This document shows, piece after piece, positions 30,279 through 38,810 of a stretch of 43,627 nucleotides of DNA; the first letter of the stretch is position 1, and every line of letters begins with the position of its first letter. Source of the DNA: a virus; IMG/VR virus record IMGVR_UViG_3300047300_000281, positions 1 to 43,627 of that record; one strand, 5' to 3'. A model generated the notes under the pieces. That model was not told the DNA's origin. It made no database searches and worked only from the letters and a program-made list of their open reading frames with translations. The translations under genes and the position numbers were made by a program.

Positions 30279-33200
30279 ATGGAACCAGAAGAAGCACCGA
30301 TCCCGTTTAGCCAGCGTCAGAAGGTTGAAGGTCCTATTCCTTTCAGCCAGCGTACTGCTGTAACCCCTGCAGAAGCTCCTGCGCAGGTTGTAACACCCTT
30401 TAGTCAACGTGTTAAAACTGAACCCAGTTATGTTCAAGAAGTAACGGACACAATTAAAGCTTATGGTCGTGGTCTTACTAGAGAAGACTTCCTCAAAGAC
30501 CCCAAGCTCATGTCTTTTGTTCGTAATGGTTTGTCTATTCGCAACAACAACGGAGGTTTTGTTAATTCAACTGCTGATGCAGCTATCACTGCTGCTGGTG
30601 GTGTGGCAATTAATTTTGTCGATAAACTAAATGACGAAGATGCTTTTGAATTGTGGCAAAACCGTCACCGCTCGTTTGCTGGTGGTCAAACTGTAACCAC
30701 TTTTGGTGAAGCTCGTATTGCGACTTTCTCTGATGAAGAGACTCGTGCTCGTTTGGGGGCCGACTATCTACTCTTCGACAGCATGGACAATGCCTTCACT
30801 GGTAATGGCACTTGGGGTGAAACCTTTGATGCCCTTGGTGACTATGCCTCTGCGGCTATCTGGGACCCTACTACGGTAGTTGGTCTAGGTGTTGGTCGTC
30901 TATACACCGCAGGTGGTGCCAAGGCTGCTTCTCAGGGGATCAAGCTTGCTGCACAAGAGACTTTTAAGAACGTACTGCAGCGGGAAGTAGCTAAGGGTGT
31001 AGCTAAACAAGTTGCCACTCAAACCGCTAAAGCTGCTGCAAAGTCTGCTGCTAAAAAGGGCTTTATGAAGATCGGCATGAAGCAAGCCGCTGTAATGGCT
31101 ACACCTGACATTATCGCTAATGTTGGTCTTGATGCTTTGTATCAAAATACCATGATTAAGACTGGTGTACAGGAAGAGTTCAGCTTCTCTCAATCTGCTG
31201 TGGCTGCTATGGGTGCTATTGCACTTCCTCTTGCTGTTGGTGCTACCAAGCTTAGTGTTAAGGGTGTAGAGAGAGTCTTTAAGGGCACGAAGTACGAAGG
31301 TACTTTCTCTGCCTACAAGGAACTAAAGAACACCCTTGCAGGTAAGTCTCCTGCGCAGATCACTGCTGCCATCAAACAACGTATCAATCTTAATGCTGTT
31401 GATGCAAGTCTTCGTTCTACATTTGACGACTTCAACAAGAACATCATGAACTACTTGCCTTGGGCAGATGCTAAGGTTGAAGCAGGAAAGCTTCTTAAAG
31501 CTAACAATCTCCCTGTTGGTGCAGAGGATGTGGATAACCTCTTCTGGCACACCTTCTTGACTGGCGACCAGAAAGGTAAGTCAAAGGGCTTTATTGAGTC
31601 TTTGTCTGATGCAGGCTTTGTCATGGTTGACCGTGATCCTTTGGATAAGACTTCCAACTGGATTGGAGATGCTATCTCTTGGATGCCAGACAATCTGGTC
31701 AGTAAGATTGTAACAGACTTTGAATCCGCTATCGGTGTCAAACTTGATGTTGGCACCACAGGCGCAGAACTTGCTGTAGCCTTCAAGAAACGTGCAAGCA
31801 ATGCTGGTCAAATCCTAGCTGACTCTAGCTACGCCTCTCGTATGCTTCGGGAGAAGGCGGTTAAGAAGCCCGGTATGGCTCGTATGCTGAAAGGTCTTGG
31901 TGGGCAGGCTTTGGATAAACACCCCCCGGAATACCTTGGGTATGTTCAATCTGTCTGGAAGCGTCTTATGACTTCTGCTCCAGCAACGGTTGCCCTGAAC
32001 GTAAAAGGCTGGTCTGCTTCTGTGTTGTTGAACAGTTACTCTGATGCTGTTAATGGTGCACTCTATAGCGCTCGTGCAGTCGGTAAAGCTGCCTTGGGTG
32101 ATGTTGTTGGTGCTAAGGATATGCTTCAAAAGGGTAAAGGCACAATCCTTGGTATGATGAAACGTGGTTATGCTATTGTTGATTATGATAGCACTCTCGA
32201 TACGGCCAAGAACTTCTTTGAGTTTAATCCAGATGTGCATGAGCTACTCTTCAAGAACCTTGGGGATACAGACGCTGTAGGAAGCCTTTTGAAGCGGTAT
32301 AACCTTTCTGAGTCTAATACCCCCCTAAGGGGTCTTGAACGCTCTGTAGAGGCCGTACAGACAGTCACAGGTACACTCCTGCAGGATGAAGTCACAAAGA
32401 GTCTTTCCTTTGTTACGAATCTTGAGCAGCGTATTATGATGGAGTATGGACTTAGCTATAATGACTTCTTGGACAAGTTTGGCAAAGACGCTTTCTTGGA
32501 GATGCAGACTGAACGGTTTGTAACCAAAGCTGTTGCCCCCGCACTTGATCGCACACTCCGTGAAACCTTCTCTAAGAGTTGGTCCGATAAGGTTGGTGCG
32601 GCTCCCATGCTCAAAGTCGCTAAGGCTGTTGAAGCTATTTCCTCTCACTCCTACGGTGGTTTTGTTGTCCCTTTTGGACGCTTTTTTAATACCTCTATAG
32701 CTTTTCTAGGAGATACCACAGGTATCAACGCATTCCGTTGGGTGCTTAAGAAGTTTGGTGGTTATGATGTAGACTTGGCACAAGAGAGCGGTCAGGAACT
32801 TCTTGCAAAGGGTATCGCAGGTTGGTCTTTGTTCACTTACTTTGCTTTGAAGGGGCAAGAGAAGATCGAGAATGGTCTGGCTTGGAACCAAGAGCGTGAC
32901 GAGACTACTGGTGAAATCCGAGATGTAACTTATGACTCTCCTGAGGCATATTACCACTTGATTGGGCAGCTACTTGGTCATAGATTGCTCAAGGATGGTG
33001 AGGTCTCTGAGGACCTTAAGGCAGAGGCTTTTAGTATGGTTACAGGACAAATCTTTCGTTCTGGGGAAGAGTCTCTTAAGCTCCTTTCAGACTTTGTTCA
33101 ATCTGCTCTGGCAGGTGATACGGAAGAGTTGTCTAGTACCTTTTTGGATATAATGCTTGCCTCTGCTACAAATATCACCTCTGGTACTACTCGTTTCCTT

Positions 33201-33866
33201 GATCCTATCAATCAAGCTGCAATGGTAGTTACAGGGGACTATGAAGCACCTGACCGTCGTCAGGGTTACAAGTTCTTTAACGAGTCTCTTCGTTACGTTG
33301 ACAAGCTCCCCGGACTATTGGGGATGGAAGACAACCGTGAACCTCGCTGGAGTCCTACTCAAGGTAAGGTCCCTGTGGACGTGAACAAGAGCTTTGGTGA
33401 ACGTACAACACCAGAGAACTCCCCGATCAACATGCTTCTTAATTCTATCGGAAGTCGTGATTGGCAGAAGATCAAGTGGGGTGGTGATCCAGAAGTAAAG
33501 AACCGTATGGATGAGTTGATCTACCCTGCGCTTAACACTCTGGCAGCCTCTCTTCTAGAGAAAGAGCCGGACTTCTTTAAGCAGCCCTTGGGCTACCGAC
33601 AGAACAAAGTTCAAGCTATTATCACTGCTGCTAAGGCTCAGGCGCAAGCTGTTCTTGACACTGGTGTGGGTAAAGATGAGGGTCTTAAGCTCCTCCGTGA
33701 ACTGTCTTCTCTCCCTAACCAAGCTAACGTAAAGAAGGCTCTAGACTATCTGGGTATTGAAGAAAGTCCTGTAGACATTGTGGCTCTTGAAGGTGGACCA
33801 GATAAGCTACGAACACTTATCCACCTAGCTAAGAACTGGGACAAGATCATGTACGAGTCCAAATAA
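30279..33866 (+). CDS. Large internal virion protein, 1195 aa
   Basis: The last and longest gene of the rightward block. The N-terminus has three PFSQR motifs (APIPFSQR, GPIPFSQR, VTPFSQR) in the first 45 residues. Residues about 215-335 are Ala/Lys-rich with amphipathic or membrane-like helices (KQAAVMATPDIIANVGLDAL; VAAMGAIALPLAVGATKLSV). The remainder is helical. Size and position match podovirus ejection or internal core proteins. No lytic motif is seen here; that job may belong to the 28095 gene. A strong terminator follows seven bases after the stop. Confidence 0.6.
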   Translation: MEPEEAPIPFSQRQKVEGPIPFSQRTAVTPAEAPAQVVTPFSQRVKTEPSYVQEVTDTIKAYGRGLTREDFLKDPKLMSFVRNGLSIRNNNGGFVNSTADAAITAAGGVAINFVDKLNDEDAFELWQNRHRSFAGGQTVTTFGEARIATFSDEETRARLGADYLLFDSMDNAFTGNGTWGETFDALGDYASAAIWDPTTVVGLGVGRLYTAGGAKAASQGIKLAAQETFKNVLQREVAKGVAKQVATQTAKAAAKSAAKKGFMKIGMKQAAVMATPDIIANVGLDALYQNTMIKTGVQEEFSFSQSAVAAMGAIALPLAVGATKLSVKGVERVFKGTKYEGTFSAYKELKNTLAGKSPAQITAAIKQRINLNAVDASLRSTFDDFNKNIMNYLPWADAKVEAGKLLKANNLPVGAEDVDNLFWHTFLTGDQKGKSKGFIESLSDAGFVMVDRDPLDKTSNWIGDAISWMPDNLVSKIVTDFESAIGVKLDVGTTGAELAVAFKKRASNAGQILADSSYASRMLREKAVKKPGMARMLKGLGGQALDKHPPEYLGYVQSVWKRLMTSAPATVALNVKGWSASVLLNSYSDAVNGALYSARAVGKAALGDVVGAKDMLQKGKGTILGMMKRGYAIVDYDSTLDTAKNFFEFNPDVHELLFKNLGDTDAVGSLLKRYNLSESNTPLRGLERSVEAVQTVTGTLLQDEVTKSLSFVTNLEQRIMMEYGLSYNDFLDKFGKDAFLEMQTERFVTKAVAPALDRTLRETFSKSWSDKVGAAPMLKVAKAVEAISSHSYGGFVVPFGRFFNTSIAFLGDTTGINAFRWVLKKFGGYDVDLAQESGQELLAKGIAGWSLFTYFALKGQEKIENGLAWNQERDETTGEIRDVTYDSPEAYYHLIGQLLGHRLLKDGEVSEDLKAEAFSMVTGQIFRSGEESLKLLSDFVQSALAGDTEELSSTFLDIMLASATNITSGTTRFLDPINQAAMVVTGDYEAPDRRQGYKFFNESLRYVDKLPGLLGMEDNREPRWSPTQGKVPVDVNKSFGERTTPENSPINMLLNSIGSRDWQKIKWGGDPEVKNRMDELIYPALNTLAASLLEKEPDFFKQPLGYRQNKVQAIITAAKAQAQAVLDTGVGKDEGLKLLRELSSLPNQANVKKALDYLGIEESPVDIVALEGGPDKLRTLIHLAKNWDKIMYESK

Positions 33867-33872
33867 AAAGAG

Positions 33873-33905
33873 ACACCCTAAGGAACAAACCTTAGGGTGT
33901 TTTTC
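33873..33905. terminator. Bidirectional rho-independent terminator between converging blocks
   Basis: ACACCCTAAGG and CCTTAGGGTGT form a perfect 11-bp stem with a 6-base loop, flanked by TTTTTCTTT on the plus strand and CTCTTTTT on the minus strand. It ends both the rightward late block and the leftward metabolism block. Confidence 0.93.
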
Positions 33906-33906
33906 T

Positions 33907-34128
33907 TTAGTCTTCCAGAAAGGCTTCTGCGTATTCGTAGGCTGCTTGTTTAAGTTCTCGAAGGTCTTCTCTGCGAATCATGCCAGAGCTTCGTGATAGT
34001 AGCCCCGTGAACATTGCAATAGCTACATAGTCTTTTGTAGTCAGTACCTTCTCTGGGGCCTTGTTCTGGGTTAGAAACTGTTTAGCTTCGATTTCCAGTG
34101 GAATCGGTGACTTTCTCGGCCTTCCCAT
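33907..34128 (-). CDS. Hypothetical protein, 73 aa
   Basis: Starts MGRPRKSPIPLEIEAKQFLT behind GGAG and overlaps the upstream gene by 47 bases, which is more than usual here. A basic N-terminal tail precedes a helical region (EDLRELKQAAYEYAEAFLED). No family recognised. Last gene of the leftward block before the terminator. Confidence 0.5.
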   Translation of the reverse strand: MGRPRKSPIPLEIEAKQFLTQNKAPEKVLTTKDYVAIAMFTGLLSRSSGMIRREDLRELKQAAYEYAEAFLED

Positions 34129-34267
34129 TCAGCATCTCCAAGTTGGCGAAGTAAGCTTTGTTGAAGCCATACTCCCAATCACGATATCGACTTGTCCCTT
34201 GGGGATAAGGGTTAGTCAGGTTTTTTCCTCGTTTGAAGGCGTAGGCACCTTCGTCAAAGGCTTTCAT
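34082..34267 (-). CDS. Ribosome modulation factor-like protein, 61 aa
   Basis: The pattern G-x2-A-x3-G-x5-NPY-x8-W-x2-GF-x2-A is clear in GAYAFKRGKNLTNPYPQGTS followed by RYRDWEYGFNKAYF. This is the RMF/CrpP-type fold; true RMF binds ribosomes and drives 100S dimer formation. Phage versions are common and little studied. Behind GGAGGA, overlapping the previous stop (ATGA). Confidence 0.55.
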   Translation of the reverse strand: MKAFDEGAYAFKRGKNLTNPYPQGTSRYRDWEYGFNKAYFANLEMLNGKAEKVTDSTGNRS

Positions 34268-34779
34268 TTGTCGTCCTCCTTGAACTGAGGATCATCGAGC
34301 ATCCTCTGTAGAGTATCACGAAGTTCCTTTACTCCAGCATACTTCATGAGTAGTCGTGCGCCAGAATAGATAAACTTACGTGCATCGTAGGATTCTGTAG
34401 TCCCTTGCTTGACACCCCAACGCCACGCAGCCTTAACTAGGTTAGCTAGGTGGAAGCTGTCGCCTCTCCAGTGATATTCCCCTTTATACTCAAGTAGATC
34501 ATTCAGAGTATGTGCTTTGTAAGGGATATCATAGTAGTCTGCAGGACCTCCATCAGGCTTCTTGTGTTCTTTTTGGTTTGCAGTGTACTGTTTTGGGGCT
34601 AGTGGGGAAGTGGGGTATAGGTTGTCTTCATAGACATAATGCAGTTTTTGACGTAAATCTCTTACTGTGTACATATTTGCACGAAGAGGGTCTCCCTCGG
34701 CCATTTTAGTTATGATTACCACTTTTTCAATCACGCCACCAGATACGTTTGCGCAGACAATATCTCCGGGGTTAAACAT
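34264..34779 (-). CDS. DUF3310-like protein, 171 aa
   Basis: I start at the ATG at 34779 (MFNPGDIVCANVSGGVIEKV), which overlaps the PhoH stop as TGATG. Residues 1-70 look like a small beta barrel. Residues 85-171 (DYYDIPYKAHTLNDLLEYKG, then FHLANLVKAAWRWGVKQGTT and ARKFIYSGARLLMKYAGVKE) follow the DUF3310 plan of T7 gp1.7-like small proteins, with a variant motif. Function unknown; in T7 the relative acts in nucleotide metabolism. Confidence 0.5.
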   Translation of the reverse strand: MFNPGDIVCANVSGGVIEKVVIITKMAEGDPLRANMYTVRDLRQKLHYVYEDNLYPTSPLAPKQYTANQKEHKKPDGGPADYYDIPYKAHTLNDLLEYKGEYHWRGDSFHLANLVKAAWRWGVKQGTTESYDARKFIYSGARLLMKYAGVKELRDTLQRMLDDPQFKEDDK

Positions 34780-35507
34780 CAAAGACCCTCCTTAGTAAAG
34801 GCAATGATCCATTGTTTGCAGATATCTGAACGAACAATGTCGTCAATACCAAACTCAATAACTGGGATACCCATGTTGTGTTTCTTAGAAAGATAGAGGA
34901 TTTTATCCAACCCAGAACCCCCTTTGATATCGGACTGAGTAATATCTCCGTTAAGGACAACGCGAGTGTTTTTACCAACCCGAGTTAGCAACATCTTGAT
35001 TTCTTCTACGGAGGTGTTCTGTACTTCGTCGCACAACATGAAAGCGTTATCAAAGGAACGTCCCCGCATGGTAGACAGGGGTGCAGTCTCAATGTTACCA
35101 TGTTTCAAGGCAGACTCTACAACACCAATACCCATATGCTTGTTAAGAACATCCATAACGGGGGCAGCCCAAGGTGCAAACTTTTCTTGTAGGGTCCCCG
35201 GAAGAAAACCTAGGTCATTTCCTACAGGTACATTAGGTCGTGTGACAACAATCTTGTGGATTTTCTTGGCAAGATAGAGATTAGCAGCGTGAGTAGCCGC
35301 CATAAAGGTTTTACCAGTCCCCGCTGGGCCAAGTACAATAGTCTGCTGTGAAGTTTCTAGTGCATTCAAGTACAGCTTTTGATTATCGTTGTAAGCTTTT
35401 AGAAGTACTTGTTTGAGTGCTTGTTCTTCTTCTGCGCCTTTGTATCGAGAGACACGCTTATTGTCATTACTAGCTACTGCTGGGGTACGAGACCGCTTCG
35501 TGGTCAT
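34779..35507 (-). CDS. phoH: PhoH-like ATPase
   Basis: 242 residues. Walker A GPAGTGKT (60-67), Walker B FMLCDE (156-161) and the flanking KIVVTRPNVPVGNDLGFLPG and NGDITQSDIKGGSGL segments define the PhoH family. PhoH genes are frequent in marine phages. The cellular role is debated (RNA metabolism or phosphate stress), so I claim only NTP hydrolysis. Start overlaps the stop of the small membrane gene (ATGA). Confidence 0.9.
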   Translation of the reverse strand: MTTKRSRTPAVASNDNKRVSRYKGAEEEQALKQVLLKAYNDNQKLYLNALETSQQTIVLGPAGTGKTFMAATHAANLYLAKKIHKIVVTRPNVPVGNDLGFLPGTLQEKFAPWAAPVMDVLNKHMGIGVVESALKHGNIETAPLSTMRGRSFDNAFMLCDEVQNTSVEEIKMLLTRVGKNTRVVLNGDITQSDIKGGSGLDKILYLSKKHNMGIPVIEFGIDDIVRSDICKQWIIAFTKEGL

Positions 35508-35686
35508 TGCTTAATCTCTTCCAAAGGAACTGCATTATTCTCGAGGAAGTCTTCAACATGCTCTAGGTCTTCGTCCATTTCTGTAAGAAGCTCTTCAAGC
35601 TTGTTGATTCGGTTGTGAGTAAAGATTACCCAGCCTAGAATTACAATGATACTGAAACTGGTTGCAAGGATCGTAATAGGGTCCAT
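35504..35686 (-). CDS. 60-aa membrane-anchored coiled-coil protein
   Basis: A membrane helix (ILATSFSIIVILGWVIFTHN, 6-25) followed by an acidic coiled coil (RINKLEELLTEMDEDLEHVE). Start behind AGGA. It is the first gene of the phoH transcription group and overlaps phoH (ATGA). Unknown function. Confidence 0.6.
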   Translation of the reverse strand: MDPITILATSFSIIVILGWVIFTHNRINKLEELLTEMDEDLEHVEDFLENNAVPLEEIKQ

Positions 35687-35734
35687 GTATTTATCCTATT
35701 AGGATACAGACGTTATGCCTGTATTACTTAGGTA

Positions 35735-35763
35735 AGAATAGCAGAGATATTTTCAGTGGTCAA
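35735..35763 (-). promoter_or_regulatory. Candidate promoter of the phoH group
   Basis: On the minus strand TTGACC (35763-35758), 17 bases, and TATTCT (35740-35735), with TGC just before the -10. It overlaps the end of the glutaredoxin gene. An ATACAG/CTGTAT hairpin follows in the leader before the ribosome-binding site. Confidence 0.45.
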
Positions 35764-35971
35764 GGTACTTTAGAAGGTCTTCATAACCACCAATATAAGT
35801 CTTGTCATAGTAGATACGAGGAACAGTCTTGTAGTCCACTTTAGAGAATAGATCGATAAGGTAGTGGTTATCTTCCAGAGGGATTTCTTTGAACTCTTCT
35901 CCTCGACTATTAAGAACTTCTTTAGCTAGGTCACACCATTTGCAGTGATCTTTTGAGATGATGTAGAACAT
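35753..35971 (-). CDS. Glutaredoxin
   Basis: 72 residues. Active-site CKWC (10-13), the TVP cis-Pro loop (49-51), and GGYEDL near the end are the complete glutaredoxin fold set. It lies directly after the ribonucleotide reductase gene and probably reduces its active-site and C-terminal cysteines. Start behind AAGGAA. Confidence 0.9.
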   Translation of the reverse strand: MFYIISKDHCKWCDLAKEVLNSRGEEFKEIPLEDNHYLIDLFSKVDYKTVPRIYYDKTYIGGYEDLLKYLDH

Positions 35972-36021
35972 TTGGATTCCTTATGAAGGAGCCTTTTACA
36001 GACTTGCTCAGGTCTTGAAGT

Positions 36022-36059
36022 AACTAAGATGCTCTTTCTTCGCGGGATCGATCTTAGTT
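36022..36059 (-). other. Hairpin at the end of the RNR gene
   Basis: AACTAAGAT (36022-36030) and ATCTTAGTT (36051-36059) form a 9-bp stem that takes in the RNR stop codon. No T run follows on the minus strand, so it is more likely to stabilise or process the RNA than to terminate it. Confidence 0.45.
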
Positions 36060-38040
36060 AGCGGATTGGACAAGCTCCCGTGGAGCAAGCTTCGTCTGAA
36101 AGGTCGTCAGTAGTGCCAAGGCTGTTAAGATTTACAGGCCACAAGGTACTCACGTAGGCTTCATACTCTTCTTTTGTGACAACCTCTTGGGGAAGGTACA
36201 AGTAGCCCAAGTCTTTAGCGGTCTTGGTAGCATCATTACGATAGATGAAAGATACCCCAACGTAGTGATCCCAGTTAGTATGAATCCAATCTACAATCTG
36301 GGGAATCTCACCCTGATCATAGCTAATTGTCACAGAGCAGTTGTGGTCTACGTAATTATCCATAAGCAACTTATAGCGATCAAGCTGCTCAAGGGCAGAC
36401 TCTTGGTTCACGTACTTCCCGTCTACCAGATTAAAGTCAACATCTGCATACTCGACAGGGAGGGTGACAAGAACGCTGTCAGCTTCCATAGGTTTATCAA
36501 TGATCTTGTAGCCAGCCTCTTTAAGCATAGGAAGAATGGTGTCGTGCTTAGAGAAAGTTACGTTGTTGAAGATATAACGACCAAGAGGTTTATGGACGCC
36601 CTCTGTAGTATCCATAATCTTCGACAAAGTGCCACTAGGCTTTACAGTTGTAACAGCTTGAGGTCGAGGCAAGCCAAGCTCATCTGCCATGCTGTTAGCA
36701 CCATCAATAGCTGCTTGGCGAAGACCCTGCAGCTTATCTTCTACACCAGTCATATTCCGTGCCAGCCACTTCACAATACCTGTAGCCCCCACACCACAGA
36801 GTCGAAGGAACTCGTTAAGTTCGTGCCAAGAGCGTTGTAGAACGCCATCGTCAAGGTTTACACAGGTTTGACGGTAGTTAGCTCGTGCAGCATCATATAC
36901 AGCATTACGAAGTTCTGCGTAGTCATCTACGTACTTACCCCAATCGACCTCTACAAGGTTACAAAAAGATTTGTTACCCAAGAGTATCTCCGCGCAGGGG
37001 TTAACACCTTTGAACCAAGGTGCTCGTTTAAGTGCTGCCTCCCCGTTAATAAAGCCGGGTTCAGACCCACCACCCTCTACGATCTTTTGAAAGATGTAGG
37101 TCAACTCCCACTTGCTGGGTTTAGAGTAGAAGATAAGGGAGTTGTTTGATTGTTGTCGGTGGTCGTTGTTATGAAGCCAGAAGTCTTTCTTTGCCAGAAT
37201 AAACTCATCGGCCTCTGGGTCAGTTACAGGCATTACTGCAATCTCTGCAGAACGACGAGAAGAAAGGGTAGTACCAAGGTGGTTTAGGAGATCGAGGATA
37301 TCCATACGACGAAGGAGTTTCTTTGCCCGCTTATTAAGCAAAGCCACAATAGCTTCCATCGCTTTTGAAAAGGTTTCATCGCCAGAGCTAATCCAGCCGT
37401 AACCTTTTAGTCGTTCACCTGCAGGACGAATCTGGCTAAAGTCTAGGTGGATAATATCTACAGGGTCTTTAAGGGCAAGCAACTTACCCGGAACTTTGGC
37501 CCAAGAGTCTGCACTGTCACCTACTACAAGCTGCCAGACTTTTTTTCCTTCTTGGTTGATACCTTGGAAGACTTGGTTAAATTCCCAACCACCTTTTTCA
37601 GTTCTCGTAGAGCGCGTGATCTTGAGTTCAACCTCTTTAGAGAATCCACTAAGAGTCCCCACAATAGGCTCAAAGCCAACACCGCAACCCTGCAGAAGAA
37701 GCCAGAAGGCATCTACCACGTCGTGTACAGTCTCAATCTTACCAAAGCTACAGTTGAACTGAGAGGCTTCACGAGTTTTTGATACGTCAGTCCCGCCAAG
37801 CCACAAAGTACGTCCAGACACAGTGGCTTTACGCTCTTCCATAAGATTACCCAGACGGCCCAGTTCTGCCATCTCGTGGTGATTTAGTGTTGTACCCTTA
37901 GCCCGTTCCCAGAGCCACTTCTGGTGCTCAATAACTCGGTCTACGGTCTCTCCCCAAGTCTCAAAGGTTCCATCTTCTTTAGGGCGGTTATAGGTCCGTC
38001 GAGTAACAATTTCTGCTCGGGTAGAGGGGTGCGTGTTCAT
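36058..38040 (-). CDS. Class II (adenosylcobalamin-dependent) ribonucleotide reductase, monomeric type
   Basis: 660 residues, close to the monomeric RTPR type (Lactobacillus leichmannii-like). NPCAEI (347-352) carries the radical Cys 349 and Glu 351. Cys 97 (QFNCSFG) and Cys 360 (11 after the radical Cys) form the active-site redox pair. Cys 652 and Cys 657 near the end (EACSTGACPIR) are the C-terminal shuttle pair. It makes deoxynucleotides using host vitamin B12, without oxygen. The same enzyme type marks the cobavirus group of Rhodobacteraceae podoviruses. Followed by glutaredoxin. Confidence 0.92.
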   Translation of the reverse strand: MNTHPSTRAEIVTRRTYNRPKEDGTFETWGETVDRVIEHQKWLWERAKGTTLNHHEMAELGRLGNLMEERKATVSGRTLWLGGTDVSKTREASQFNCSFGKIETVHDVVDAFWLLLQGCGVGFEPIVGTLSGFSKEVELKITRSTRTEKGGWEFNQVFQGINQEGKKVWQLVVGDSADSWAKVPGKLLALKDPVDIIHLDFSQIRPAGERLKGYGWISSGDETFSKAMEAIVALLNKRAKKLLRRMDILDLLNHLGTTLSSRRSAEIAVMPVTDPEADEFILAKKDFWLHNNDHRQQSNNSLIFYSKPSKWELTYIFQKIVEGGGSEPGFINGEAALKRAPWFKGVNPCAEILLGNKSFCNLVEVDWGKYVDDYAELRNAVYDAARANYRQTCVNLDDGVLQRSWHELNEFLRLCGVGATGIVKWLARNMTGVEDKLQGLRQAAIDGANSMADELGLPRPQAVTTVKPSGTLSKIMDTTEGVHKPLGRYIFNNVTFSKHDTILPMLKEAGYKIIDKPMEADSVLVTLPVEYADVDFNLVDGKYVNQESALEQLDRYKLLMDNYVDHNCSVTISYDQGEIPQIVDWIHTNWDHYVGVSFIYRNDATKTAKDLGYLYLPQEVVTKEEYEAYVSTLWPVNLNSLGTTDDLSDEACSTGACPIR

Positions 38041-38043
38041 ACT

Positions 38044-38187
38044 TTATCCTACAAGTAGTTGGTGTGGTTGGTCTCGGAAATGCCAATGCCACAGTGCGTC
38101 AGTTAGTGCGGTACTGCCAGTGATCATAACTGGCTTCTCTTTGTCTTTGATCTTTTCTAGTTTGTTGATTAACTCTTGAACAGTCAT
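38044..38187 (-). CDS. Cryptic 47-aa protein between MazG-like and RNR genes
   Basis: ATG at 38187 overlaps the MazG-like stop (ATGA); TAA at 38046-38044 lies three bases before the RNR ATG. It starts MTVQELINKLEKIKDKEKPV and ends HFRDQPHQLLVG. Phage proteins with 'TVxELIxxLxxxxDxxxPV' openings are common, but the family function is unknown. The exact fit between two genes is good evidence that it is coding. Confidence 0.6.
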   Translation of the reverse strand: MTVQELINKLEKIKDKEKPVMITGSTALTDALWHWHFRDQPHQLLVG

Positions 38188-38639
38188 TTAGCTAGAGCCT
38201 TCAAGTCAGGTTCTTTGTAGAGTTTACTTTTAAGAATCTTCCCATCTTCTCGTCGGATAGGTTTACCATTCTCATCAAGCTTGGACATATTACTTTCGTG
38301 AACTAGCTTCAAGGCTTCTGCTACAGTTTCCTCAGAGAACATAGTTGAAACAGTGGTCATGTACTTGTCAGCAAGAGTAATCTTTTCTTCTGCTAACTTG
38401 CTTAGTTCAGTACTCAAGAATCCAAGCTCATAAAGAACTTGACCAAGAGACATAACAGGTGCGATTACGTAGAGAACATCTGCTGCTTCTTTAAGTACAT
38501 GCTCTCGGTCAGTACCCTCAAGGGCTTCTTTAAGCTCTTTGGTCTCCTCCTCAAGAAGTTTTACCCACAGCTTCATATCTACAGAGGCATCAAAGGTACG
38601 GATAAACTCTGCGGGATAGTCAATTTCAGCTTTGAACAT
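38184..38639 (-). CDS. MazG-like NTP pyrophosphohydrolase
   Basis: 151 residues, all helical. The metal-binding elements are KLLEEETKELKEAL (27-40) and LKEAADVLYVI (49-59). The C-terminal VHESNMSKLDENGKPI is typical of the phage-type MazG/PRA-PH-like family. It probably cleaves (d)NTPs to monophosphates to balance pools or remove alarmone-like nucleotides. Clustered with ThyX and RNR. Confidence 0.75.
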   Translation of the reverse strand: MFKAEIDYPAEFIRTFDASVDMKLWVKLLEEETKELKEALEGTDREHVLKEAADVLYVIAPVMSLGQVLYELGFLSTELSKLAEEKITLADKYMTTVSTMFSEETVAEALKLVHESNMSKLDENGKPIRREDGKILKSKLYKEPDLKALAK

Positions 38640-38810
38640 TTAGTCTTCCTGTACTTGGAGGTCTTGGATTTGGATGTCGTCAATCTCGTAGATTGCATCC
38701 TCGATCAGGTCGTGTAGTACACTGAGTCGGCTTCGAGGATCAACTTCAAGGAAGTTCGCATCTGGGTCTACAGTAATCGAAAACGTAATGTTATATCGAA
38801 GCGGGTTCAT
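38640..38810 (-). CDS. Cryptic 56-aa acidic protein
   Basis: A short frame from ATG 38810 to TAA 38642-38640, filling exactly the space between the phosphoesterase and the MazG-like gene. It starts MNPLRYNITFSITVDPDANF and is a strand-then-helix protein with an acidic tail (DAIYEIDDIQIQDLQVQED). No family recognised. Its sharp fit and even codon use support it. Confidence 0.6.
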   Translation of the reverse strand: MNPLRYNITFSITVDPDANFLEVDPRSRLSVLHDLIEDAIYEIDDIQIQDLQVQED

